A stretch of DNA of 64,000 nucleotides from NCBI RefSeq assembly GCF_900496995.4, contig NC_044027.1, forward strand, positions 10,130,743 through 10,194,742. The letters run 5' to 3'. This DNA comes from Aquila chrysaetos chrysaetos (taxonomy: Eukaryota; Chordata; Aves; Accipitriformes; Accipitridae). The notes below the pieces were generated by a model. The model did no database searches and was not told the DNA's origin. It was given only the letters and a program-made list of their open reading frames with translations. Below, piece by piece: positions 1 through 12,540 of this stretch (position 1 is the stretch's first letter; every line of letters begins with the position of its first letter). The position numbers were made by a program, and so were the translations under genes.

Positions 1-2011
1 AGAGTGCCAGTAGGAACAGCCAGAGCTGTCGGGGAAAGTGAGCAAGACCCTTGACGACACCCCCATGCCCCTGCATGTCGAGACCATTTAACTATGGGCT
101 AATGCTAATTATAATAATACATTCCAATATTGTATAATTAAACATTATAATGAAAATAATATGCTTTAATTGAAGGTGAGAAGTGGAAAAACCCCAGAGA
201 AATCTAATCTCTGAATGTAACTTTCCTGAAATCAGTTATTTTCCTGGGGTCGAGGTGGGAAATAGACATGGTTTTGGCGGTGTGTGGGGTCACACGATGC
301 TGATCCTGGGTGCAGACAGGATTTGCACCCGGCGGAGACAGGTGGAGGTTGAGCACTGCCGGCTTGCACATAGTCCCAGGTAATGCCCAGCACCGTTGGG
401 CGATGCCTTTGCTTTTCTGTGCAAATAACTGCAAATTAAATATACACATTCAATGCCCCACCACATTTCCCCAGGTGAGGATGAGCCAGAGAAGGGCTGT
501 CAATTTTAATAGGAATTCCTGCAAGGCCAGCGGGCCTCGGCTTGGTGGCTGCTCCAGGATAGGGGAGGCGAAAGGGCTGTCGCTGCTCCGTGCTCTCCCG
601 AAACAGCTGGCATGGAGCCGGGCGCTCTGGGGTCGGGGTATGTGAGCAAATCCTCCTCAGCCGCTCTGCCAACCCCACTCGACTGCAGGCAGTGGCTTGT
701 TGAGATGTTTCGTTTCAAGGGATGCAACAATTCTAATGTTAATATTTTCCCTGAAGCTAAGCTGCTCTGTCGCTAATCGATGGCTCCTTATGAACTGCTG
801 GTGCCAAGCCTTTGCCGTGCACACCCCAGGCGGCGCGAGGAGGTGTCTGTAACCCTGATTTTGCTTTTGTTTGAGAGAGAGATGTCTTGTCTTTTAATGC
901 AGCGAGAGCATCTGCTCCAGGCTTTGCTCTCAAGCAGCTGGTAGTCACTTTGCTTGTGGCAGTAACCAGCACTGGAGGATTTCTTTTCCTTTTCAGCCAC
1001 CACCAAGTGAGACGTGAGGCCTCACAGCCGCCCTGCGCGGGGCCGGGAGCCTCCCCTCGGCTCTGCCAAAGACGCAAAGAAACCTCCATTCATTGGCCTT
1101 TTCCTGGGGATTTTGGCACTCCGTGTGCGATGCTTTGGGACATCCCCATGGTCACGCAGCCGCCCTGGGGAGTGGGACCGAGGCTGGATTCTGGATTTGG
1201 GTGCTGAGCTCAGGTGGGGTGTGGGGCTGAGCTGATCAGGTGGGGGGATCTTGTGCATCCCGCAGCATCCCACCCTTGCCCATGTGGCTAGGAGGAAGGT
1301 TACAGGGCAAAACCCCTGATTTCACGGAGCCGGAGGAGACACCGGTCTCCTTCCATGCGTGGGACATCCCTGCTCCCTTTCTTCTTCCCACTGGATCCCC
1401 CCGAGGGAAGGTTGGGGACCCCCAGGCCAAGGTGGGGGTGCGCGGTGGGTCTGCACCGACCTGGGTCCTGTCTGCAGGACAGGGTGCAATGGCCCTTTTT
1501 GAGGTGCTGCCCTGCACTCACATCTCGGGGCTCATTGCAGGGGGATGTGCTGGTTCCCTACAGGAGCAGGGCTGGGCAATCTGGGGTGCCTTGTCAGGGG
1601 GCTGGGTTGTGGCACTGAGCCGGGCTCCTTCATGCACACCTCCCTCCTGCACCCTGCTCCCAGTGGGCATCAGCCCCCCGGTATTTATAGGGGAGCATTG
1701 TACAGGGGCCGGTCACCTGCTCTGGGGCCAGCAGACAAGATGTGGATGGATCAAATCCAGCTGCATGGGATCACATGGCATTTCCCCATGCAAAGCCGCT
1801 GTGCACCGAGCAGGTCGTGGAGCTGGTGAGCTCATGTGGCTCATCTCTCTGAGGACTGCTGGACATGGGGGGTGTTAGAAAGGCACCTGAAAGGCAGGGT
1901 TCCTTGCCCTGCACCTGAACTGGCCCAGCGAAGCCATAAAATTACCCTGAAATACTGGAGCTGATCCGGCTTCTCATTTTCATAAACTCTGTCTCTCCCT
2001 TCATCCTGCAG
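1..2011. other. Intergenic or intronic sequence, no gene recognised
   Basis: No recognisable protein or RNA gene is visible. The first 200 bases are AT-rich with several TAAT-type cores around 100-175. From about 1000 to 1850 the DNA becomes GC-richer, and it contains open frames on both strands (for example 1240-1878) with no familiar motif. I read these as chance frames in GC-rich DNA. This stretch could be intron or 3' flank of the unidentified gene that may end at 7013. Confidence 0.5.
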
Positions 2012-2078
2012 TGCTGACCTCCCTTGCCGAGGAAATGTGAGCGAGAGCAATGGTTATCCTGCAGGCTGGGAGCAGCAG
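2012..2078 (+). CDS. Candidate internal coding exon (67 bp), gene unidentified
   Basis: This is a 67-bp segment with strong splice sites on both sides: a pyrimidine-rich acceptor ending tcatcctgcag and the donor cag|gtaaga. Only one frame is open through it. Read with the first base completing a codon, it gives ADLPCRGNVSESNGYPAGWE followed by QQ, ending in phase 0. I do not recognise the peptide. It could belong to the same plus-strand gene as the terminal exon at 6908-7013. However, that exon needs an upstream exon leaving two bases of a codon, so the two cannot be directly adjacent in that frame. A fortuitous splice-site pair is also possible. Confidence 0.25.
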
Positions 2079-2109
2079 GTAAGAGTTATAAAATCTGTAT
2101 AAATGTACA

Positions 2110-2290
2110 ATTTCACCCCACGTCTTATTCCTGAGCCTTTGCCAGAGCCGAAAGAAATATTAGTTTATCTCGCCGATAGCACAGAATATTCCCTCGTCTG
2201 CCGAAAGAGCTCCCTTATCGCCCTTTTAATTTCCTTTCTAGTGCTACAGGGCAGGATGAAAAGGCTCGGGCGCTATCGCTGTTGGCAGGG
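2110..2290. promoter_or_regulatory. Candidate conserved non-coding element
   Basis: This block keeps many CpG dinucleotides in an otherwise AT-leaning context, for example in TTTATCTCGCCGATAGC, TCGTCTGCCGAAAG and CTTATCGCCC. It has no convincing coding frame. CpG retention outside an island usually reflects selection or lack of methylation, so an enhancer is plausible. Conservation cannot be tested from one sequence. Confidence 0.25.
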
Positions 2291-2589
2291 AAAGGCCTTG
2301 ATGTCCTGGCTGCCAGCTACGAGAGCTTCGCATCAGGCTGAGGTTCAAGCTGAAAGCCTGCAGACAGGATGGGAGCGATGAAGCAAGGGAGGAGAGAGGT
2401 GTCGATGCCAGGTGAGGTCAGGGTCAGCCCCCTTGTCCCTTCCCCAGGCAATAGTACAAATGGACTAAATGCCCAGAAAAAGCAAATATTGCTTAACACT
2501 GCCTGCAAGCAGAGGCGTGATGCTGCTGTTTTAATTGGGATGGGGAGGTTGAACAGGGTCAGCCCCATGCCCGAGTTTTCCTGCTCAAC

Positions 2590-2760
2590 TCTGCCTTTTA
2601 GTTTCTATTTAACCAATGCGAGAGTCATTAAAGAGGACTCGGCACCTGACGACCGCGTTAAGCAACTGCTGGGCCTCCGACGTTGCTGGTGGTGCTGGGC
2701 AGAAGACATGAGGGGACGACGTCTCGCTGGACGTACCTGCGTGCCGTGGAAGGTGGCAGC
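2590..2760 (+). other. CpG-rich segment with an exon-like open frame
   Basis: A possible acceptor (tgccttttag) precedes an open plus frame that includes LTNARVIKEDSAPDDRVKQL. A weak donor, gtggca, follows at about 2753. CpG density is high. The peptide resembles a coding exon in composition, but I recognise no family and the splice signals are ordinary. Unresolved between an exon of an unknown gene and a regulatory element. Confidence 0.15.
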
Positions 2761-5700
2761 ACCCGTCAGCCCTGCTGGGGAACGGCAGCACGGTGCCAAG
2801 AGAAACCAAAGCCCCCGGCCCTGTGCCAAGGAGCACGCGGCGCAATCCACCGCTCCTGCGCAGGATGCGGCTCACCCCGCTGACGCCCGGCCCCAGCTAC
2901 CAAGGGCTTGGTACCCAGCCTGGTGAGCCTCGCTTTTCCCAGAGCTCGGGCAGAGCCGAGCCCTTCGGTTACCTTTGCTCTTACCGCAGCATCAAAGGGA
3001 CCTCAGCAGCCCTTGCAGCAAGGAAATGCTCCCGTGCCCAGAAAGTTTGTATTTATAATGAATAAATGCTCCCCAGCCCCTCTGGGATGGGTGGGGAACT
3101 GCAAGGAAGGAAACCCAGGCAATGAGAGAGTCCTGAGCACGTTACACCCTGATGAGCACACGCTCAGCACTACCAAAGGTGGCCAAAACAGTTGGGGATT
3201 GTTAAGCAGCTCTTCGCCATCCTTTCTCTTGGAGGCCTGAAGGGTTTGCAGGTACCTAAGATGAAGGCCCAGGCCCCAGACCTGCTAGGACCAGGGGGTT
3301 TATGCCCCAGGATTGCCAATTCTCTTATTAAGCCATCACAGCCTGATGTTTGGCTGGGATTAAATTCACCATTACAGCAAACTTCCCCAGCTGACCTGGT
3401 AGGAGCAGGGCATCAGTACAGTAAGCCAAGACTTTGTTTAAATACTTGGAGCTCTGCTATCTAACAAGAATGACAAGAGATTACATTAGGGAAAGGGCTG
3501 GCTATTTTAAGAAGGATCCATTTGCCAACTTTCCTGGCTGCAGAAGTCTTTAGTACTGCTGCAGGAATAGAAAGCATTGGACACATATGGATCCTATGCA
3601 CCCAGTTAACCACTGAGGGTGGGTTTGCAAAAGGCATAAAAATGTCTCTAAGCCCGGGCAGAGCCAAGTGGATTTTGGACTGAGTTAATTTTAAGGAGGT
3701 GACTGGGGAGCAGGGACAGGGAACTGTAGGGACATCAGAGGAGCTCTAGCTGCATTTTGCATTTGTAATGTTTTTCCCTTCCCCAAAGAAAGGGGGTAAA
3801 GGGTAAGCTTTAGCAGCTGACCTTCTTTACAGAACAATTAATTCCCATCCCATGCTGCTGCCGCCCTTCTGGGGATGTTTTAAAATGCCAGTGCTGGGGA
3901 GCTGTGTGCTGGTGCCTGCCCTGGGCTCTGCTGTATGAACAGAGGGTTACTGGGATGCTCTGTAGCTAAATAAGCTGGAATCAGAGGTAAGATGAGGATT
4001 TGTGGTGTTGATAAGATGGAAAATATAAAGATTTTTTGGTCTAGAAGTTCTTTCTGCTGGGGGGGGGGTGTTTACTGCATCATGCTTATCCCTTGAGAGC
4101 CCAGGAAGGTGGGGGTCTGGAGCCCACCATGTTGAGGATGTAAAGCACCTGATTATTGAGCGCTTCCCCTGTCCTCTGAAGGATCCTCCATCTGTGTTTT
4201 CAGAACGAGGTTGATTTAAATGGTGATGTATTTGTCTGTGATGTGTAATAAGCTTAAAAAAAAAAATCAGCAATCCTTGTTTGAAAAGCAGAACAACATG
4301 CAAGAAATCATTGAGGTTTTTCTTCCTTCTTTCAGAAAATACAGCGGCAATGAAATAGCAGTGATGGGTAAATAGTAAAAGCCTTCTGTGTGGCTCACTT
4401 GTACAAGATAAGCATAAAGCCCCACTGATGCAGGGCTCAGGGTGGGCAGAAAATATTCCACCTGAGCAACAGCAATTAGTGCACTTGGCTTTGTCTTTGT
4501 TGTGCTCTGTAAATATAATTCTGAACAGCAGATAAGCTTTACCCAGACATAATAAGAAGAATATCCTTTTCTTCTGCCTCTGCTGGGAAGAGAATTTTTC
4601 TCTAGTTGTGCAGCTGTTGGAGGAAAATAGCTGGAATAAATTGCTTGGGAATTTGTGAACAGCAAACATGGCCTGCAACATTAGCAAAATGACTGTATAA
4701 ATGAGTAAAAAAGGATTGGGGAGAATATTCTCATTTATATCATGAACATCCCTTTGACACAGACTTGAATTGGAGGAAGTTCAGGAACTTTTGTGGCGTA
4801 AAAGCATTTTGTTTTGCTGATGATAGTTTGCATTTTCCCTCCTGCTGTGGCAGGGAGCCACTTTTCTGCCCACGGTGCAAATCTCCCGGAGCAGCTGCAG
4901 CTCTTCTGGGGAGAGTGGGTCAGGTTAGGTACCTGATGGGATGCTGGAGCTGTACACCTCAGGGTGGAGAATGAGTCATCAACTCCTGCTCTGTGGGCAG
5001 ATTCGTGATGCTCAGCATCAGCACCCAATGTCCACACAGGGACTGGAGTGGGGAAGTGCCAAGCTGCTGGTTTTAAATGGGAGGCAAAAACTAATTTAGG
5101 CAACTTTGTGCTGATGCACTTTCTGCCTAAGCTATCCCTGCATTTCATTTGGGTATAAATCCTCTTCTTGAACTCAAATGTTGCTAAATTGCTCAGCTAT
5201 GAGACGTGAATGTGCCCTGCTCTGCCCCGGGGTTGGTTGCATTTGCTGGTGGATGAGCAATCCCCTGCCTTGCCTCTTACCCCATGTGAAGGCTCTGTAC
5301 AATTTAGGTAGTGGTGTGGATCCTCCCACCCAACCCTCTACGCAGTGCATCTGCTCAGTAGCTGGATGATATCTCTTCGCCTCAGTTTCCCATCGTTAAA
5401 ATGAGAATAAAACTTCCCAGTGGATTGTGTGGTCCTTTATGCTCCTGACTTGTCTGCGGGCACTTGAAAATCTCACCCCCCCGCCGTTAACAACTACGGA
5501 GGGTGCTGCTGTGCAGGGTCTATGTAAGCCTGTGAGAGGAGACCCTCCCTCTATCATTTGAAGACAAATAGAATAGAAAGCCAGTGATTTGGGGCCAAAC
5601 ACGTGAAGACATTGGGGGAGATAAAGAAAGAGTCTGGTATAATACTGGTTTTTAAGAGGATGAAGCTTCCTCTGTAAAACTAGCCTGGAAAACATACTCG

Positions 5701-6907
5701 ATTGTTTGAGCAGTTACATATTTTTAGTTAAATTTTTTTTTTCTGTGAAAGTACTATTGCAAATTTCTTTAACCTATTGCAGAGAAGGGAAAAGAATACC
5801 AAATGACCTGCAAACTTTCCATCCTTGTCTCTCCATGCAATGTATCTGCTGGTAAAGGTGGTGTTAAACCGACAGGCTGAGTGTGCTCTGAATTCAGTGG
5901 TCTGGCTGCTCAATACATGTATCTCTGATATAATTAACAGCCTCACATGCTGCTGTGCTGGGCACCTCCCAGGACCCAGAGACCTCCCAGTACAGCTCTC
6001 CAGCTCTCCTATAGCAAGAGACCCAGCAGCATGGCATCTGCTATTACAGATGAGCCATCTCCCCAAATACAGTGACCTCAGCTTTGGGGCACGATACTTT
6101 AAATGGCTTCTCTGTGAAAAATTCAGCTTTGTGCAGAACAATGCATCTCTCTTTGAGGGTTGTGCTTCTGTATGCCTGGAAGGTGACCATCCCTGTGCCA
6201 TCACTGGGAGCTGCTTGCTGGCATTGCAGATCTGCTTCTTGGAAAAGTGCTTGCCAGACCCTCTACGGTTGCACGAACGTGCTCTTTGCTGCCGCTGCAT
6301 TTACCCTGACTATGTGCAGAAACTTCCCCTGTGGGTAAAAATGCCCATTGTTTCAGACGGTGCCTGGATCTCAAGGTCTACTGGCCTACGTAAAATAATT
6401 TTTTTCCAGTTATTTGCAATGTCTCCATAATTCTTCATAAACCGCATGCAGAAAAAAAAAGTCAGACAAGGGACTTGAGGCTTGGTTAAGCATGGATTTT
6501 CCCCAGCCTTCCAGCATGGGAAGGAAGATGTCATTGCCCAAGGGGAGCTCCTGGTGCTTGCTGAGCCTTCCTTGCAGCCGTGCTGCCTGCGTCATCCCGG
6601 TGTCATCACTGCCCCATGGACCTGGTCCGAAGGAAACTCACTTCTGCGGTGCCTGGCTCCTGCTGATGCTGGGCAGAGGATGGGGACAGAAAAGGGGTCG
6701 CTGGAGCTGCTGCCAGACTCAAAATGTTACATTTCTCTGGAACAACAATTTTGCTGCATATTGGCTTCTGTTAAAGGAATTCAATTTAGAAAACATTATG
6801 CCAGGGAGAGGAGCAGAAGGGCAAAACATTATGGCTAAATAATTTCAATTAACCATTCCAGACCTTTCTTGCTAATTAAGTTGAAATAAGTGCTGCCTGG
6901 TCTACAG
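2761..6907. other. Non-coding stretch upstream of the 6908 exon
   Basis: No gene is recognisable. Long chance-like frames occur on the minus strand (3947-4687) and the plus strand (5825-6430), but neither shows a familiar domain. A MIR-like fragment sits at 5370-5415. The final bases, 6840-6907, contain a branch-like gctaattaag and the acceptor tggtctacag that define the next exon. Confidence 0.5.
5370..5415 (+). repeat. MIR-like SINE fragment
   Basis: The string cctcagtttcccatcgttaa followed by aatgagaataa closely follows the well-known MIR core segment (cctcagtttcctcatctgta, then aaatgggataa). The identification is from memory of the consensus. Only a short relic remains. Confidence 0.55.
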
Positions 6908-7013
6908 ATCTGCGGAACTGAGATCCTCGCGCAGCATTGGTGAATGCAGCTTCGACGACATCTACGATGACTTCTTCCAGCTGAGGGCTGGACCTAAGGA
7001 CATGTTGTTTTGA
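6908..7013 (+). CDS. Terminal coding exon of an unidentified gene
   Basis: After the acceptor tctacag at 6901-6907, an open frame runs 35 codons to TGA at 7011-7013. The first base completes a codon from the upstream exon. The peptide is SAELRSSRSIGECSFDDIYD followed by DFFQLRAGPKDMLF. It is acidic and aromatic in its centre, with a DDIYDDFF core, which is the kind of short linear motif seen at cytoplasmic C-termini. CpG use in the codons (TCG, CGC, GAC, TAC, TTC) contrasts sharply with the AT-rich flanks on both sides and supports real coding selection. No GT donor follows, so this is best read as a last exon on the same strand as the calcium channel gene and about 17 kb upstream of its ATG. 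I do not recognise the protein. In mammals EHMT1 lies upstream of CACNA1B, but this peptide does not resemble what I recall of the EHMT1 C-terminus. Confidence 0.5.
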
Positions 7014-10000
7014 TGTTATTGAGCCTTATTTCTTGAAGGAAAACAGAGAAAGAAAAATCTTGACTGTGAAATAGAGCTCAGATATCTCTTATGTAGTCAG
7101 TCCTTGCTGCCACTTAACTTGGCACATATGACAATTTTCAAGCTAATTCTTAAATCAGTATAAATATCCAAGTACTGCCTAGACCTAGGCAATTATCTAA
7201 CTCAATTCTGCTTTGGAAAAAACACCCCAGATTCAAATGTGAAGCTTTACCAGAAGTCTTTGGCGATCAACCATGCTTTTGAAAGCTAGCAGATATTCAT
7301 GCTAGAGAAAGTTAAATTCACTGTTCAGATTATTGATTATTCTTCATTGACCTTTTAAGTAGTTGCCCTTGGTACTAAAAGACCAACAAGTGTTGGGCTG
7401 TTTGCCTTACCCAGCTGCATTTCAGGCCAATTCCCAGATTTGGATGACAGAAGTATTTACTCATGGTTGAGTGCTGGAAATTCCTGAGATTTTTGGCTCA
7501 AAATCAAAGGAAGCTCAAACACTTGGAGGTTTGGGAAGTGCTATAAAGCCCTGACCAACTTGTCTGGGCTTGTGCTGGGCTTTATCCTCACCATATCTCT
7601 GCCAGCTTGAATTTCTGCAGGGAATGTCTTCCCTGAGCTTCCCAGCCAACTCATTTCTTCAGTCCCCTTCTCTGACATCCTAAAAAAAAGGACAATGAAA
7701 AGTTGAAAATAGCCCCCCCCCCCCCCAAAAAAAAAAAAGTTTACGTGCCTCCCCTATTCACTTGTCTAAATATGTATTCCCTCTGGTTGTTTTCCTTTCT
7801 TGTGTGAAGTCTTAACTTTGATTATGAATTCTTTGGGTCAAAGACCATGTGATTGTATAAGTTCATAAACTGTGTGGTTACTGATGCAAATAATGTCGGA
7901 GGATGCAGTATAAAAATCTCAAATCTTTCAGTGCCTTTCATTTCTAGCATTGTGGAAAATGCTGTTTTTCTGCTTGCTCTCCTCAATCTATTGCCTTTAC
8001 TAGTCTTTTCCACTTTTCCATATTTTCATTCTCTAACTTGATATTTGTCTCCCTTCTCTCCCTGATGAGGCTTTCTGACCTATCTGTTTATGTAGGGGGA
8101 AACAAAGTTTTGATTTTCCTCTTAGCAGGAAAGCAGCTCCCACACAGGGTGACATGACCTTATGCTGCTCAGGCTCTGCTGGGGCTTCAGTGTTTAAGGA
8201 CAAACTGTTGCTACTGTTTTACCAAAAAAAAAAAAAAAATCAACACGTGGCATTAGCTCTAGGGATGTTGCTTTTCTGACCCCTCTAGCTGCCATTACCT
8301 ACCCCACGCTACATGTGTGAGGCTACACCGAAGATGGGTTTCTTTCTGGGCTGTGCAGAGATTTTTCTCCTTCTCTTTCAAAAGTAGTAGAGCTCCTGAT
8401 GTTGGTTCATGCATCTTCACTCTGCTGGAGAGATGCAGGCCTGGAAGCTGTCAAGGAGGCTCTTTTATGAGCACTTTAAAGCAAAAAATGAAATTGGTGC
8501 CTGAAGAGTAGATAGGACTAATGAAGCTGTTTTATCTTTGCCATTTGTATGTACACAGAGTGGGGGTAAGGGGAATCCTACCGAGTGTAGCAAACACATG
8601 TAGGGCAAAGCAGTTAATAGGATGAAAATGAAATCAATACCCAGGACTTAATTAAGAAGCTGGTTTTATTCACATCCCAAGAGAAAGGCCCCAAGATCAG
8701 AGATGCCAAACACTTGCTGGATTGCAGTCTCACACAGGCTGTGTCCTGCAGGCCACTGACAACCCAGCAGCCTTATTAAATGTTATTTTCAGCTGTGTGT
8801 TCAGTAGATAAGAGGAGAAGGCAAGGAGGGAAGAAACAAGGATGCAGTCTAATGGTCCTCCAGCTTTGGGAGCTACTGCTCAGAGTTGCACAGATATTTG
8901 GGGTTAGTCTGTGCAATCCCCAACTCTTGTATGTGTTTTTTTGCAGGCTTTGTGCAGGGAGAGGATCACCCTCTGAGCGAGGAGAGGGTTTATAGGGCTC
9001 CAAGATGGGATGAGGAGGGAACACCAAGAGTGCATAACACTTCTCTTGGAAAGTATTGAGCTCTTTTGCTTTTATGCCACTTGAAAGCAAAATGAGCCTA
9101 ATGTGTTTATTTCTCAGTGAAGTGAAAAATGCAGCTGTTCCCAAGAACTAATCCTTTATTAAACTATCTGAAATAGGAACAGTAAAGACATCAGTAAAGA
9201 GAAATACACTAAACAATGAACTGGGCTACTCAGTTATTGTGTGTTATCGAATGTTTTAGGACTAAAGCAAGCAACCTCTTTCTGATTAAATTACTGAATT
9301 TTTGTCCTGGTTACATATAAAATGAACAAGGTGCTTGGAAAGATTGGAAAGTGGATGGTTAAAGACCATGCCTGGCAGTGTGAGCGTGGTGCTGGACCTG
9401 GTGTTTGCAGGCTTTGGCAGGGAGGCTGATGTTACTGGGACTAAAGTGAAGAGCAGAGCTGTAGGCAACTACCCTGCGAGCCACCCTGTTCCTCCACCCT
9501 GGCAGGAAGGTGAGACCTCAAAGTGAGCAAAATAGTCATGCTCCTCCCAGACTTTCTCTTCCCAGATAGCATAAATCAGTCACAGCGAGGCTTGCTGATT
9601 TATACATGACTAGTTTCATTTGTGACTTTCCCTCTGTTCCTGCCCTCTGCTACTGTTAGTATCTGAGCAGAAAGGCAGGCTTCATTAACATGCCTCTAGG
9701 CTCTCCTTGGTTTTGAGAACCACCCTTTCTACAAAGTGTAGTGTTCCTCTGAGTGGCTTTTGGATACAAGTATCAACCTGTGTGGCCATGGTTACCTGCT
9801 TAAGTGATTTGGTCCACTCTTCTTCCCCAGAAATGTCTGGCAGACCCATCTGCAGTGTTGAGGAGGGTGGTTCAATGGGGCTCATCTGGGCTGTTGTCCC
9901 CTCCAGCCCTGCTACCCATGATGGCTAGGGGGCTGTTTAGAGCAGGCAGTGGTCCTGGCAGCTTTCTGAGCACAAGGAGGTACCATTCCCCTTTGTTCCC

Positions 10001-12089
10001 ACTTAGCTCAGGCCACAAAACCAAGCGGTGACCTTGTCAGGGATGTTTCGAAGCTACTGCCACAACATTGCTGCCCATACAGGAGGTAGCATCAACCTTG
10101 CTCAGCTCAAATACCCAACAAGTCAAGTCCTGCTCCCACAGTAGCTCCCGTTGCTCTTAACTCTGTCCTTATTGCTCAAAAGTGTAAAGAGCTTGGTCTA
10201 CTGCACACCAAGCCCATCTGGTGATTGACTGAGTCCTGGTCCTGGTGGTCTTGGCCTTCAGCCCTCACTGGGCTGCTCTGCAGCTTCAAGCAAATGACCC
10301 CGTGGGGAGGCAGGACGGCAACAGTGCTGGGAGCTGAGCTGACCACCCTGCTCACTGGCATTAATGCACATTATTCCACCCAAGTGATGATCCCTCTGAT
10401 TTTCACATTACAGGAGATGTCAAGCCAATACTGAATGCCCCATTCACTGGCAGAGAAACGTGTCCCTCCCCTGAATGCTTGCGAGCTGTAATCACTATGT
10501 TTAACTTGTAGAGATGCCAGTATTTAGAACACTGGCTGTACGTTTGTATTTTGCCAAGGGGTAACTTGAATAATGAACACCATCATTTGACAGGAACATG
10601 GGGACTTGCCTCTTCTCTGGGAGGGTGGGGGAAGAGGCCAGTGCGTTGCTGAGCTCATGGAAGAAAACTGACCTGGGGAGAGGAGCAGTCCTGGTTGCAT
10701 CTAAAGGTCCTGGATTAGTTAACTGAAGAAGCATTTGATCTGATGATCACGCAGGCTTCTTAGATGCTAAAGAAAACATCAAACAGCTGGACATGAAAGG
10801 CAGACTGCTCATGCTAGATGGCCTTGCCTGCACCCAGCCCACCTTCCTCAGCTGGGTGTTGGGTACTAGTTGTTCCTGAGTTTTGCGGTTTCCTTTCTCC
10901 ATGAAAGGTCAAAGTCCTGCAGCAGATTGAGATGGGGTAACTTCCAAGGAGTGAGAGACTGTGGGGTTTGGAGTTTTTTGGTTCAGATCATGAAAGATTT
11001 TCTGTTATTTTAAGACCATAGGCAATTTCTCTGACCCCAGAAAACCAAGTGATGGCACAAGAGTGTTGTCTCGCTAGGAATAATGCAACCATGGGGTTGA
11101 ATCAAATTTTTAAAAATATATGTGACCTCCCTTTGGATTCCCACAGGTTTTCTTAGTGACATTAGGTTTCGTCTTGCAAAAAACTTTAACTGCAGTCAGG
11201 GGAAAAAAGACTTGGAGCTCCACATTAGTCTAACTGGTGAGGTCCTAGGGAAGGAAGCAACCAGCAGCACTTGAGGGGCTGTTTTCACCTCTGGGTGCTG
11301 TGTTGTGTGTTTGGTGATGGGACATCACCTTCTGGACTGCCCCAGCCTGGAAATAGCAGACATGGTCCCTGTGCAAGTTGGATGGTGCCCATCACTGTGT
11401 CTTTGGTGTCACTGTCACCTTTGGGAACTACAGCACCATCAGCAGGCGTGCCCCACTACGCTTTCAGTTCTTCTTAGAGATGAAGAACATGCTGCAGTAG
11501 GTTAAGTGCTGACTTCTTCAGGAACTGGGTGCCTATTGCTGAGGTGCTTATGAGAATCCCACTGGGCTATAAACACTTTTTGAAACTTTAATTTTAAAAA
11601 ATGGAAATGCTTTAGAGATGTTTACAGTGTGCTTGTTTTCCAGAAACTAGCAATAGGTTTAGTGCTTGTGAAAATCTGCCATATACCTTTGAGGCCCCTC
11701 TTCTGACCACTGGACTCCTCTTGCTGCCAAAACTCAGACAAGAAAATGGGCCTTGTGGTCCTGAATCTGCTTTGCTTTATTTTATTTCTTACTTTTTAAC
11801 CCCTGTTCTTGTTATTTCTTGCAATGTGGAATTGTTAGCTGCAGTTTCTTCCTCTGATTTCCCCCTTTCTGGCATTGCTGGGCCTCTTCTGCAGCACTAC
11901 CCACCAAAAAGCTTGCTCAGCTTTACTACGTTTAGGCAGTTTCTCTCATTTATGGGTCAGCCTGTGCAGTACAAGCACACGCAGTGGTATACAGCAAAGG
12001 TTTGAAATACGAACTCTTCAGCCATCTGACTTTCCTTGCGGTAAATGTTTGGTTGTGGCATGTGCTCTGTCTGCTGATTAAAATTATTT
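7014..12089. other. Possible 3' UTR, then non-coding flank
   Basis: If 6908-7013 is a last exon, its 3' UTR begins here. The first good plus-strand poly(A) signals I see are ATTAAA at about 8774 and 9157, so the UTR would be long. No coding region is recognisable. A C14-A12 homopolymer junction occurs at 7713-7738 and an A-run at about 8224-8239. Confidence 0.4.
7713..7738. repeat. Poly-C/poly-A junction
   Basis: About 14 C are followed directly by 12 A. The exact length is uncertain because such tracts are error-prone in sequencing and assembly. Confidence 0.9.
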
Positions 12090-12420
12090 TCTCGGTAATA
12101 GAAGCTCTCAGTATCTCCTCTAATGTGAGGAGGAATAATTAAGTCCTCTCAGTAATGCAAATAAATAATGCCTTCGGAGAGTCCTGAGTGCATCATAAAT
12201 CATCAGAGTTGTGTCCCTGAGATGCTACCTCCTTGTGTCCTGATGCTGAATGATTATGGCAGGGTTTTATCACGTGTTGTATACAGATCACCCGCTGGCC
12301 CCTAATGCCACCTGTAATATCACTGCCTGAAGAGTCTGGTGATGCTATGGTGTCCCTGATGCCTGGTTGTGACCTGTTATTATTTTATGTAACCCCTTTG
12401 TAACAGGAATGAAGCATCTC
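12090..12420. promoter_or_regulatory. Candidate conserved enhancer-like block
   Basis: This block is dense in developmental transcription-factor-like motifs: an ATGCAAAT octamer (POU) within aatgcaaataaataatg, GGAATAATTAAG (homeodomain-like), TTTATCACGTGT (E-box) and several ATCA and CATCA repeats. It has no open coding frame. This is inference from motif density only. Confidence 0.25.
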
Positions 12421-12540
12421 AGGATTTTTGACTGTCTCCTCCAAATAGCTCCATTGTGGAGAGAAATGCTGCCATCCCTCCATCTGTACAGAGGTAGAAG
12501 CATACAAGACCTAGCCTGACAGAATGCAGTGCTATGCTAT

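Noticed and set aside
1240..1878. 212-codon plus-strand frame
   Set aside because: GC-rich region, no domain, no splice context, and overlapping frames of similar length on both strands.
5825..6430. 201-codon plus-strand frame just upstream of the 6908 exon
   Set aside because: The cysteine- and leucine-rich peptide matches no family I know, and the segment lacks exon-like splice sites. It could not be linked to the terminal exon.
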